Shown piece by piece: positions 37,276-45,860 of a stretch of DNA of 64,000 bases; position 1 is the first letter of the stretch, and each line of letters opens with the position of its first letter. The stretch spans positions 6,183,573 through 6,247,572 of the forward strand of contig CP016211.1 of the NCBI GenBank assembly GCA_001931535.1, in the 5' to 3' direction. The position numbers were made by a program, and so were the translations under genes. Source of the stretch: Minicystis rosea. Its GTDB lineage: Bacteria; Myxococcota_A; Polyangia; Polyangiales; Polyangiaceae. Under the pieces are notes generated by a model. It was not told the DNA's origin. It searched no databases and worked only from the letters and a program-made list of their open reading frames with translations.

Positions 37276-38956
37276 AGAGACCCGATCAACTAAGAACCAA
37301 GGAAGATCGATCCCTTACCCACCGCGGGATCGACACCGGCGCGGCCCTCTGATCAAACCGGAACTGGAGGTGCCGCATGGCCACGCTCTGGAAGCCGCCG
37401 GTCGAGCTGTCGTCGTTGGAAAAGAAGATCGTCGAACGTTGTGGGAAGCGACGCGTCTTCGTGTTTCTGCGGGAGCTCCGGCACCTCATCTTCGATGAGG
37501 AGATGCAGCGGAAGTTGCACGCGGCCTACGAGCGTGCAGACCGCGTACCGCCGGTGCAGTTGGCGCTGGCGTCGCTGCTGCAAGCTGCGCTTGGCGTGCC
37601 GGATCACGAAGTCGTCGAGCTGACGGTGATGGATCGGCGTTGGCAGATGGTGCTCGGTTGTTTGAGCGCCGAGGAGCCGCTCTTTTCGCAAGGGACGCTG
37701 TTCTACTTCCGCCAGCGCATGATCGAGCACGACCTCGACCGCGAGCTGTTCGACAGGACCGTGCGGCTGGCGCGGGAGACCGGCGGGTTCAGCGCGACGC
37801 ACCTGCGCGCGGCGTTCGATGCGAGCCCGCTGTGGGGCGCGGGGCGCGTCGAGGACACGTTCAATCTCATCGGTCGTGCGGCCAAACACGTGGTGCGTAC
37901 GGCGGCCGAGCTGACGGGCAGATCGTTCGAGGAGGTCGCGAAGGACGCGGGCATCCCGGTCGTCACGGCGACGAGCATCAAGACGGGGCTCGACATCGAC
38001 TGGGACGATGCCGGCGCGAAGAAGCGGGCGCTGGAGAAGCTGCTCGCACAAGTGTCCGCGCTCGGCGCGTGGATGAACAAGCAGCTCGCAGAGCACCTCG
38101 GCGCACCTCCGCTCAAAGAGCAGTGGGAGCTGGTCGAGAAGCTCGTCGCGCAGGATACCGAGCCCGATCCCGACGATGGCGGCGGTCGGCGCATCAAGCA
38201 CGGCGTCGCCAAGGATCGACGTATCAGCGTCAGCGATGCGGACATGCGCCACGGCCGCAAGAGCAAGAAGAAGCGCATCGATGGCTACAAGCGGCACATC
38301 GCCGTCGATCTCGACACGCCCGGGCTCGTGTGCGCCGTCGCGCTCACGCCGGCCAACCAGCCGGAGCGCGTCGCAGCAGCGGAGCTGTTCGCGGATATCG
38401 AGCGTCAGGGCGCCGACGTGCACGAGCTGTTCATCGATCGCGGCTATCTCGGCGACGAGAGCATCGAGTCGCATCGACGCCGTGGAATGGCGGTGCGCTG
38501 CAAGCCGTTCCCGCTGCGCAACGGCGCGCTCTTCTCCAAAGCGGACTTCACCATCGATCTCGACGCTGGCACCGTGCGCTGCCCGAACGACGTGGTGGTG
38601 CCCTTTGCGCTCGGCCAAACCCTCCACTTCCCCGCCACGCGCTGCGCGGCTTGTCCGCTCCGTGTGCGATGTACGCAGGCCGCAGGCAAGCGAGGGCGCA
38701 GCCTCTCGGTTCACCCGAACGAGCCTTTCCTCGTCGAGCTCCGCGCGCACGCCAAGACGCCTGAAGGCAGAGCAACGCTGCGCCAGCGCGTCGGGGTCGA
38801 GCACGCCCTGGCCACGATCCACAACCGCCAAGGCGACCGCGCCCGCTACCGAGGGCTGCGCAGGAACCTGTTCGATCTGCGGCGCCAGGCGGCGCTCTCG
38901 AACCTCTGCGTGGCCGACCAGCTTGCCAGGGTTGCGGCCTAATTGGTCAGGTCTCT
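37276..38956 (+). mobile_element. IS1182-like insertion sequence between the two IS701 copies
   Basis: About 1.68 kb with imperfect inverted ends (AGAGACCCGATCAA against AGAGACCTGACCAA, 12 of 14). Its outer bases are shared with the CTAG duplications of the flanking IS701 copies, so no unique DNA separates the three elements. One transposase gene. Confidence 0.85.
37377..38942 (+). CDS. IS1182-family transposase
   Basis: A 521-residue transposase. The N-terminal region (about 20-125, with LSAEEPLFSQGTLFYFRQRM) resembles the InsH/DUF772 domain. The DDE core shows Asp in AAFDASPLWG, Asp in LFIDRGYLGD and Glu in RVGVEHALATIHN. A Cys cluster (CAACPLRVRC) lies in the C-terminal part, as in this family. 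The gene appears intact. Confidence 0.9.
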   Translation: MATLWKPPVELSSLEKKIVERCGKRRVFVFLRELRHLIFDEEMQRKLHAAYERADRVPPVQLALASLLQAALGVPDHEVVELTVMDRRWQMVLGCLSAEEPLFSQGTLFYFRQRMIEHDLDRELFDRTVRLARETGGFSATHLRAAFDASPLWGAGRVEDTFNLIGRAAKHVVRTAAELTGRSFEEVAKDAGIPVVTATSIKTGLDIDWDDAGAKKRALEKLLAQVSALGAWMNKQLAEHLGAPPLKEQWELVEKLVAQDTEPDPDDGGGRRIKHGVAKDRRISVSDADMRHGRKSKKKRIDGYKRHIAVDLDTPGLVCAVALTPANQPERVAAAELFADIERQGADVHELFIDRGYLGDESIESHRRRGMAVRCKPFPLRNGALFSKADFTIDLDAGTVRCPNDVVVPFALGQTLHFPATRCAACPLRVRCTQAAGKRGRSLSVHPNEPFLVELRAHAKTPEGRATLRQRVGVEHALATIHNRQGDRARYRGLRRNLFDLRRQAALSNLCVADQLARVAA

Positions 38957-38958
38957 AG

Positions 38959-40536
38959 TACTACAGCAGCACCTGGACAACAGCGTTCCCGGCTCAAGGG
39001 ATCCAGCCCATGAGCACCTCCTCACCAGCAGAGCGCCCTCTGCCGAAGCTCGATGCCTTCGGAGAGGATTTCACCGCCTTCCACGCACGTTTTGCCTCGC
39101 TGTTCGCGCGGAGCGAGCCCCGCAGGAAGGCGGTTCAGTACGTGCGCACGCTGATGGGGCCGGTTGAACGGCGTAACGGCTGGCAGATGGCCGAAGCCAT
39201 GGGCGACCGGAGGCCGGATGCCGTGCAGCGCTTGCTCTGCCACGCGACGTGGAGTGCGCGCGACGCGCGTGATCGCTTGATGGATTTCTCGGTCGAGCAG
39301 TTCGGTGATCCGGAAGGCATCGGCATCCTCGACGACACCGGCTTCATCAAGAAGGGGAGCGCGTCTGTCGGCGTGCAACGGCAATACAGCGGCACGGCCG
39401 GCAAGATCGAGAATTGTCAGATCGGCGTCTTCCTCGGCTACGACAGCGAGCGCGGGCAGGTGTTGCTCGACCGCGCGCTCTATCTGCCCACGTCGTGGTG
39501 CGAGGATGCCGCGCGTCGCAAGGCCGCGCATGTGCCCAAGGGCGTGCGATTTCACACCAAGCCCGAGCTCGGCTTGCGCATGCTGCGCCGAGCCTGGCGT
39601 CGAGGCGTCCCGATGGCCTGGATCACCGCCGATGAAGCGTATGGCGATGATGGTGCCTTCCGCGCGGCGCTCGACAAGGCCGAGCGGCGCTACGTGCTCT
39701 GCGTCTCCTCGAGCACGAAGGCGTGGGCCACGGTGCTGAACGCCGTCGCCGCAGCCGAAGCCGACCGACCACGCATGGGTCGGCCGCGCACGCGCTTCTG
39801 GCTCCTGCCCGGCGTCGCACGTCCCCAGAGCGTCAAGACCATTGTGGCCTCTTGGCCAGCGACGCAGTGGCACCGCTTAGCTCTTCAGCAAGGCGAGAAG
39901 GGACCCATCGAATACGACTGGGCCTGCGCACGGGTGACCGAACGACGCAAGCGCCGCCCTGCACGTGAGAGTTGGCTCTTGGCGCGCCGCTCGATCAAAA
40001 ATACCGCCGAAGTGGCCTACTACCTGTCCAACGCGGGGGCCGCGACGACACTGGAGACTCTCGCCCGCGTGGCCTCACGTCGATACACGATCGAGCAGTG
40101 TTTCGAAGAGGCCAAGGATGACGTCGGCCTCGATCAGTACGAAGTACGCACGTGGCCGAGCTGGCATCGACATGTGACGCTGACGATGATGGCACTCGCG
40201 TGGCTGGCATCCATCCGCGCGAAGCTGCGCGATCCATCCTCGACGCTTTCCTGCGCGTTGGAGGAGCAACCCGCGCAGCTCGTGCCGGGGAAAAAAGCCG
40301 CATAACCAGGCCACCGACCCGAGCCATGCGGAGGGCACCCTGGTCGCTCTCCGAGGCGCGTCGGCTGATGGGCTTGGCCTCACCGCTGCCGGCCTACTCG
40401 CGCGAGCTGGCGTGGGTCTGGATGCTCTGGCGGCGCGACCGGCGCGCCGCTGCGCGACGAAGTCACTACCGACGCCGCCGCCATCGTCCTTCCGCGCGAG
40501 CCCCCTGAGCAAGGCTACCGATGTGCTGCTGTAGTA
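38959..40536 (+). mobile_element. IS701-family insertion sequence, copy 2
   Basis: Same 1,578-bp length, ends and transposase as copy 1, flanked by CTAG at 38955-38958 and 40537-40540. It has the same orientation, so recombination between the copies would delete the IS1182-like element. Confidence 0.93.
39010..40305 (+). CDS. IS701-family transposase, copy 2
   Basis: Identical in translation to copy 1 (431 residues, all three acidic residues present). I see no difference from copy 1 in the element, which points to very recent duplication. Confidence 0.95.
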   Translation: MSTSSPAERPLPKLDAFGEDFTAFHARFASLFARSEPRRKAVQYVRTLMGPVERRNGWQMAEAMGDRRPDAVQRLLCHATWSARDARDRLMDFSVEQFGDPEGIGILDDTGFIKKGSASVGVQRQYSGTAGKIENCQIGVFLGYDSERGQVLLDRALYLPTSWCEDAARRKAAHVPKGVRFHTKPELGLRMLRRAWRRGVPMAWITADEAYGDDGAFRAALDKAERRYVLCVSSSTKAWATVLNAVAAAEADRPRMGRPRTRFWLLPGVARPQSVKTIVASWPATQWHRLALQQGEKGPIEYDWACARVTERRKRRPARESWLLARRSIKNTAEVAYYLSNAGAATTLETLARVASRRYTIEQCFEEAKDDVGLDQYEVRTWPSWHRHVTLTMMALAWLASIRAKLRDPSSTLSCALEEQPAQLVPGKKAA

Positions 40537-40540
40537 CTAG

Positions 40541-40850
40541 GTAGGCTGCTAAGCGGAGTGTTCGTCGATTGCGCACTTCCGGACGAGGGAACACGTCATC
40601 TCGAGTGGCATGCGTGCTGCACTGACACGCTGTAAGCCCGTATGAATGAAAGCCCTCGTGGGCTCCGTTTGCCGGCTGTGCGGTCGCTCGGCGCGGGGGG
40701 CTGTCATCCGACGGCGTCGATCGGCGGCTCGATGCGACTCCGCAGAGGTCCTGTCGGAGTCAGCCGCACGACGCAGATCGATCCACCGAAACGATACAGG
40801 GTGCCGATTGGCGCTCCCACCATCCACCTCGACGCAAACAGGCTTCGAAC
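40541..40850. other. Spacer between the mobile block and the LOG-like gene
   Basis: About 310 bp. Several overlapping short frames exist on both strands but none has a ribosome binding site or family resemblance. A small AGCCC/GGGCT hairpin lies near 40650. It presumably carries the promoter of the next gene. Confidence 0.4.
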
Positions 40851-42020
40851 ATGATGAACAATGCCGATCTCCCGTTCCAGCCGGTCCGAAGCACCCTGTA
40901 CGGCTCGCAGGAGCTCCTCCGCGGCTTTGCCGTCGACAAGCCACAAAGCATCGCTCGGACCCTCGATTTCGAGTCCTATGTCTATTTCGTCGAGCACGGG
41001 CGGGCCACGCCGCGCGATCCGTACGCCGGGATGATGGAGGCGCTTCACGACAACTCCATCCTACGTGCCATGTTCGGCTTCATCGCCGATACGGCCCGGC
41101 CCACGGCGGCGATCATGGGCGGTCATGGAGAGCCGCGGGGCTCGGACACCTATGTCCGTGTCGCCAAGCTGGCGAAGAAGCTGACCGAGCAAGGCTTCCT
41201 GATGGCCAGCGGCGGCGGCCCCGGAACGATGGAGGCGACGCACCTCGGTGCGTTGCTCCAAGGCCAAGACGACGCCGTCTTGATGGATGCCATTCGGGAG
41301 CTCGAAACCAGGGCGGAGCTGCCCGACTCCGCGCGTCTCGTCGATCCGGATGGAAACGCGAACGCCGCGATCGTCGCCGCCGTCCACAAGTGGGTGCTCC
41401 CCGCCATCCACCTCGCCGAGCAGTTCCCGTCGGGCGGGCTCAGCCTCGCCGTGCCGACCTGGCATTATGGGCACGAGCCGCTCTCACCGTTCGCCTCGCA
41501 CGTCGCGAAGTATTTCCTCAACAGCATTCGTGAGGACGTGTTGTTGGCACTGGCCACGCAGGGGATCGTGTTCACGCCGGGGCGCGCGGGCACGCTCCAG
41601 GAGGTCTTTCAGGACTCCTCGCAGAACTATTATCGCGGCCCCCAAGAGCCCTTCAGCCCGATGGTGTTCTTCGGCACGAAGTTCTGGCGCGAGACGTTGC
41701 CGGTAGAGCCGCTGCTGGAGTCGCTCTTCGTCAAAAATGGACGCGAGAGCGAATACAAGGCGAAGGTGCGCTTCATGGATGACGTCGACGAGGTGGTCCA
41801 GTTCCTCGTCGATCAACTGGCCACGGCGAAGAGCGCGATGACGCGTCTCCGGGCCATCGGTTTGGGTCCCGTCATCGAGGAGTCGCAGGCGGGCCGCGTT
41901 GCGATGAATGATCCGGGGCTCGTCGGCGGGCTCGTGCAGACCGCGCACGAAAATGGCCGCCCGCGCGCGAACGCTCCGGAATCACACAAGGCAACCACGT
42001 CGCGGAGGCGCGCTTCGTAG
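40851..42020 (+). CDS. LOG/SLOG-like Rossmann nucleotide-binding protein
   Basis: A 389-residue protein with LOG-type motifs: AAIMGGHGEPRGSDTYVRVAK and ASGGGPGTMEATHLGA in the first half, and FTPGRAGTLQEVFQD near residue 245, a variant of the PGGxGTxxE motif of lysine-decarboxylase-like LOG proteins. The second Gly of that motif is Arg here, and the usual Arg-Lys segment of cytokinin-type LOGs is not obvious, so nucleotide binding may outweigh hydrolysis. SLOG-fold proteins act as nucleotide sensors or processors in conflict systems. It stands upstream of the CHAT island on the same strand. Weak ribosome binding site; ATGs at 40851 and 40854. Confidence 0.7.
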   Translation: MMNNADLPFQPVRSTLYGSQELLRGFAVDKPQSIARTLDFESYVYFVEHGRATPRDPYAGMMEALHDNSILRAMFGFIADTARPTAAIMGGHGEPRGSDTYVRVAKLAKKLTEQGFLMASGGGPGTMEATHLGALLQGQDDAVLMDAIRELETRAELPDSARLVDPDGNANAAIVAAVHKWVLPAIHLAEQFPSGGLSLAVPTWHYGHEPLSPFASHVAKYFLNSIREDVLLALATQGIVFTPGRAGTLQEVFQDSSQNYYRGPQEPFSPMVFFGTKFWRETLPVEPLLESLFVKNGRESEYKAKVRFMDDVDEVVQFLVDQLATAKSAMTRLRAIGLGPVIEESQAGRVAMNDPGLVGGLVQTAHENGRPRANAPESHKATTSRRRAS

Positions 42021-42416
42021 AGCGCCCGACACGACGACACTGCGCCCACGCCGTCCACTGCGTATCTCCGCAAGGCGCGAGACATCGGGCATCGCCCAGC
42101 GGCGCTCGGAGGATATCGCCTCGCGGATGGGTTGACGGAGCGGCTCGCCGGCTGATCGCGGCGGGCTTCGGCCGCTGTGGAGCGCGACGTGCGGAGAGAC
42201 CGTCTGGTCTGGTCCGAGCGCGGAGGAGCGCGGGCACGATCCCCGGCCGGCCCCTTTACACGTTACCCCTTCACCGTAGGTTGCCCGCAGCGGAGAAGAG
42301 CCCGTAGTCCGCAGATCGCGCGCTCGCTTCGCGGCGGTGATGGCGACTTCGCGGATGCCGCTCACGACGGGAACGAGCGGCCGCCTGCACGCTCGTGCAC
42401 CGGGAGGGATGTTGAC
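42021..42416 (+). promoter_or_regulatory. Leader/promoter region of the CHAT operon
   Basis: 396 bp without a supported gene. It carries the conserved 41-bp element at 42249-42289 and then a leader of about 130 bases to the GTG. Open frames through it lack initiation signals. Confidence 0.5.
42249..42289 (+). promoter_or_regulatory. Shared promoter-like element, copy 1
   Basis: Begins GGCCCCTTTACA and reads as a -35 (TTTACA), a 16-bp spacer and a -10-like TAGGTT. It matches the element at 48208-48248 at 31 of 41 positions, with the first 12 identical. Conservation extends beyond the two hexamers, so an activator site may overlap. It lies upstream of the pseudo-CHAT gene. Confidence 0.6.
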
Positions 42417-43781
42417 GTGGCCGCTCGGATTCGCTCGCAGGTTTCCGCGTATGACGAGATCCTGCTCTACACGGCTCCGCACATCGGGCCTGCCGCGGAG
42501 ATCGCGGTGCCTCCCAGCATCCGCACGACGCGTTACCACGGCTGGCTCTACACGAAGCTCCCATTGTCATCCCCGCCCCTCGATCTCGCCTCGATCGAGC
42601 CCGAGGCCGAGCCGCCGCACACGATTGGGGGGCTACCGCTCGTGCGCCACGAGGAGCTCGTCATCCATTGGCGCCGTTATGGGGAGTATCTCTCGGCCTT
42701 CTATGATGGAGACGAGGGACTCCACCGTCTGGAGGGGTTCCTCGGAGACACGCTCTCTCCTGGGCTCTTCCAGTTGCCCAAATCGCTGCCACCCGAGCTG
42801 CTCCGAGCAGCGAGCAGCCGGCTGCGTGCTTGGTGGGTGAACGCGTCTCCCGAGCTCGAGGACTTGCCTTGGGAGAACATCGCGCTCGGGTGGAGCCGGC
42901 CCGGGCGCCTGTCGTTCGCGCGCGGCCGCCCTCCGGCCACGGTGCCGCCATTGTCCATCGAGCCCGATCGGCCAGTGACCATCGCGCTCATCGATCCCGG
43001 CCATCGCATACCGGAGCCGGTGGAGCGCGCGCTCCACGATCTCGGTCCGTCGCTGGATGTCATGTCGCTCGACGACGGCGATCCCCACGAGGCGCTCGCC
43101 CGTGCTGCGCGCGCCGGCGTCGAGATGGTGCACATCATCGCCGATGGATCGGTGCCGCTCGGCATCGAGGGGCTGCTCGATTTCCCGAGCGGGATGACGC
43201 TCATGCCGGCGGAGGTCAGCCACATCCTCCGTGGTTCGCGCGTGGCGATCCTCGCGCTCAGCGCGCCGGCGGAGCCTCAGCTCGGCCGTGACGGGCTGCC
43301 CACGGTCTTCCACGGCTTCGCCCGGTTCGGCCGCGCGATGGGTGACGGGCTCACCGTCGTCGCGCCCATCGGGCCCGTCGCGGCGGACGAGCTCCCGCGC
43401 TTTTGGCGCACGTTCTACACGCGATTCGCCGAGACGCTCGACGTGGAGGACGCGCTCGTCGAGGCGGTCCCTTCTCCGCTGCGCACGCCCATCGTCCTGT
43501 TCCTCCGCCATCGTTATGGTCGCCAGTTTTATCGACACGCGGACGATTTCGACAACATGAGCTTCGGGCCCGGCACCGAGACCAGCACGACGCCGGCGCA
43601 GGCGAGCGCCGATCTCGCGGTCTCGTCCAACCTCCTGGCCGCGGCCGTCGCGCTCCAAGAGCGATTCGCCGCGCGTGGGCTCCCGTTCCCGAGCGCGGAG
43701 CTGATCGAGAAAGAGCGGGAGCGCCAGCGCGCGCTCGCCGCGTACATCGACGCATCGCTGTCGACGGGGACGAAGCCATGA
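42417..43781 (+). CDS. CHAT-fold pseudoprotease (catalytic residues replaced)
   Basis: A 454-residue protein. The CHAT hallmark motif LEDLPWENIAL (about 148-157) precedes a caspase-like core (about 185-415). Where an active CHAT has strand-His-Gly, this has VHIIADG, placing Asp243 at the His position; where it has strand-Cys, this has AILALSAP, placing Ser282 at the Cys position. I therefore infer a dead caspase-like fold acting as sensor, adaptor or decoy. The start GTG has GGGAGG eight bases upstream. Its stop overlaps the ATG of the active CHAT gene by four bases (ATGA), fixing a 1:1 stoichiometry. Soluble; no signal peptide. Confidence 0.7.
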   Translation: MAARIRSQVSAYDEILLYTAPHIGPAAEIAVPPSIRTTRYHGWLYTKLPLSSPPLDLASIEPEAEPPHTIGGLPLVRHEELVIHWRRYGEYLSAFYDGDEGLHRLEGFLGDTLSPGLFQLPKSLPPELLRAASSRLRAWWVNASPELEDLPWENIALGWSRPGRLSFARGRPPATVPPLSIEPDRPVTIALIDPGHRIPEPVERALHDLGPSLDVMSLDDGDPHEALARAARAGVEMVHIIADGSVPLGIEGLLDFPSGMTLMPAEVSHILRGSRVAILALSAPAEPQLGRDGLPTVFHGFARFGRAMGDGLTVVAPIGPVAADELPRFWRTFYTRFAETLDVEDALVEAVPSPLRTPIVLFLRHRYGRQFYRHADDFDNMSFGPGTETSTTPAQASADLAVSSNLLAAAVALQERFAARGLPFPSAELIEKERERQRALAAYIDASLSTGTKP

Positions 43782-45499
43782 GCGACATACCCGAGCTCGT
43801 CTTGAGCATCGACCCCGGTCCGGGCACGTCGCTCCGCGTCTCCATCCAGGCGAACGGGTTCGCGCCGATCACGGACGAGGTCGTGCGCGATCGACCTAGC
43901 TTCACGCCCGACGATCTCGCTCATCTGCGGAGCGGCAGCGTCTCGATCACCGCCGCGGAGCAGCTCGCCCACCAGGTGACGAGCTGGCTGCTCGACACGG
44001 ATCTGCGCGGTCACCTCGGCACCGCGTTCAATGCCGCGCGCGAGCCGTTTCGGATCGTCATCCAGGAGCACCACACGTTGCTCGACAGCCTCGCCGAGGT
44101 GCCCTTCGAGCTCATCGAGTTCAACGACATGCCGGTGGTGCTCCGCAAAACGGTGCGAGCGCTCGTGCACACCCAGCGCTCGCGGAGCTTGCCAGTCAAG
44201 GAGGCACCCACCCGGTGGCCGCTGCACATCCTGCTCGTTCGATCGAACCCGCCCGATCTGGGGGGCCTGGTGCCGCCGATCATGCCGATCCGCGATCGCA
44301 TCATGGCCCATGCGCGCGCGCGCGATCTCGGTGACGCCGTGAAGGTGACCGTGCTGAGCAGCGAGCCGGGCGGCAGCGGGCCCGCCACGCACGATGCGCT
44401 CCTGACATTGCTCCGCGACCATCCTCGCGAGTTCAGTGTCCTCGTGTATCTCGGTCACGGCGATCTCCAAGCCCTCGGCCCCGATGAGCTGCAACAGAGC
44501 GGCGTGCTCCAATTCGAGAGAAGCGACGCTCCCTTTGCGAACCCCGTCGACGCCGAGACCCTCCGCACCGAGCTGCGCAATTATCCCGTCCCCGTCGTGG
44601 TGCTCACGGGTTGCCTCACGGCGGCGGGCGAGGCCGTGATGCAGCACGTCCCGACGTGGATGCGCGGCATTCAAAACGTCGCCAGCGCGCTCGTCTACGG
44701 TGAGTCCGGCGTCCAGTGCTGCGTGGGCATGCGCACCCGTTTGGAGACGACGGACGCCGATCGTTTCCTCGAAGGCTTCTTCGAGAGCCTGATCGTGAGC
44801 ACGCCGGGCGACGTGGAGCACGCGGTGTACCGCGGGCGCGAGAACCTCTATGCGCAACGGCGCTACCCGCCGAGTTGGTCCGCGCCGGTGCTGTTCCGCA
44901 CCACCACCGTAGAGCCGGTGTTCGAGTGGCTGCGCCGCCAACCCGAGCTCATCGACGAGAAGGCCGAGGTGATACAACCGTATCGCGAGCAGACGTGGGC
45001 GACGCTCAGCGACCTGTCCGGCGTCGCCACCGAAGGGTTCCGCAAGATGCTCTCCCAGATGGAGTCGAGCATCGTCGCGAGCCTGATGCAGCATGGCGCC
45101 GCAGTGATGTGGCCGTTGCGGATCGAGTCGAAGGCCGGTGGCCTGGTCCACGCAGAGTTCATGTTCCAGGGCGCGCTCGAGGTCACCACGCTGAAGGGGC
45201 GAATCACGTTCCCAACCATGCTCGTCGCGCGGGCGGCGCGACCGACGGCGGCGCTGACGGCGGCGGGTTTCAGCGCCTACTTCAAGCTCGATCAGGAGGG
45301 CGTGGCGGGCTTCATCCTCTGCAGCAGCGGTGAGGAGCCGGCGTCGATCCCGCCCGGTCCGATCCTGGAGATCGATTTGGAGGTGCCGGCGGTCGCCGCC
45401 GTCCATCGCGTCGCGGTCGACAGCTTGACGAGCAATCCACCTTCGCTCCTCTCGGGGTGGAACAACGCCATCGTGCTGTCGCCTGCTCGAGCGAGGTGA
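43778..45499 (+). CDS. CHAT-domain (caspase-like) cysteine protease with beta-rich C terminus
   Basis: A 573-residue protein. The N-terminal part (about 1-140) holds AEVPFELIEF, the counterpart of the LPWE motif. The CHAT core (about 145-405) has His227 in VYLGHGD and Cys279 in VVVLTGCLTA, so the catalytic dyad is intact. Residues about 440-573 are beta-rich (ALEVTTLKGRITFP; GVAGFILCSSGEEP), possibly a cohesin- or carbohydrate-binding-like fold for recognition. No signal peptide. It is coupled by ATGA to the pseudo-CHAT gene. CHAT proteases cut a specific partner when triggered; candidate targets are the proteins encoded just downstream. Confidence 0.85.
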   Translation: MSDIPELVLSIDPGPGTSLRVSIQANGFAPITDEVVRDRPSFTPDDLAHLRSGSVSITAAEQLAHQVTSWLLDTDLRGHLGTAFNAAREPFRIVIQEHHTLLDSLAEVPFELIEFNDMPVVLRKTVRALVHTQRSRSLPVKEAPTRWPLHILLVRSNPPDLGGLVPPIMPIRDRIMAHARARDLGDAVKVTVLSSEPGGSGPATHDALLTLLRDHPREFSVLVYLGHGDLQALGPDELQQSGVLQFERSDAPFANPVDAETLRTELRNYPVPVVVLTGCLTAAGEAVMQHVPTWMRGIQNVASALVYGESGVQCCVGMRTRLETTDADRFLEGFFESLIVSTPGDVEHAVYRGRENLYAQRRYPPSWSAPVLFRTTTVEPVFEWLRRQPELIDEKAEVIQPYREQTWATLSDLSGVATEGFRKMLSQMESSIVASLMQHGAAVMWPLRIESKAGGLVHAEFMFQGALEVTTLKGRITFPTMLVARAARPTAALTAAGFSAYFKLDQEGVAGFILCSSGEEPASIPPGPILEIDLEVPAVAAVHRVAVDSLTSNPPSLLSGWNNAIVLSPARAR

Positions 45500-45505
45500 G
45501 GCTCC

Positions 45506-45820
45506 ATGTCCACCAAAGACACCGCGCCGTGCTCATCGAGCCCGCTCGAAGCGCACCCGGAGATTCGCCCCCTCCTGGCAAAGTCGGAGACGTTCCGGCG
45601 CCTCGCGGAGCGGGCGCGCATCGACATCGAAGGTGTCACGCACTACTTGGTGCGCGGCGACACGCTGGGCACCCTCGACGATCTGCTCGTCGACACGCTC
45701 GCTCGAGGCTCCTCGCCCGAGAGCTCCGATGCGCCGAGCCGCGCGCTCTTTCTCGAGCTCCCGGCGCATCTCCAGGACGCGATCCTGCGCTGTGTGCGGC
45801 GGGACCCGCCGCACGGATGA
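45506..45820 (+). CDS. Small orphan protein between CHAT and metzincin genes
   Basis: A 104-residue soluble protein beginning MSTKDTAPCSSSPLEAHPEIRP, six bases after the CHAT stop with GAGG upstream. The middle (about 25-85) is amphipathic and acidic: RLAERARIDIEGVTHYLVRG, DLLVDTLARG. No known domain. It could be an inhibitor, a protease substrate or a recognition subunit. Its tight spacing to CHAT and its position ahead of the metzincin make it part of the operon. Confidence 0.6.
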   Translation: MSTKDTAPCSSSPLEAHPEIRPLLAKSETFRRLAERARIDIEGVTHYLVRGDTLGTLDDLLVDTLARGSSPESSDAPSRALFLELPAHLQDAILRCVRRDPPHG

Positions 45821-45860
45821 AGACCAACGAAGGGCCTCATTCCAGGCCCGGGAGGGAATC

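Noticed and set aside
35696..40536. A composite transposon carrying cargo genes
   Set aside because: The two IS701 copies flank only another insertion sequence; there is no passenger gene.
40549..40944. A 131-codon minus-strand gene after the mobile block
   Set aside because: Low-information Arg/Ser-rich frame crossing the start of the LOG-like gene; no ribosome binding site or homology pattern.
45506..45820. Gasdermin as CHAT target
   Set aside because: The only small neighbour is 104 residues without the hydrophobic pore-forming region or C-terminal inhibitory tail of bacterial gasdermins.
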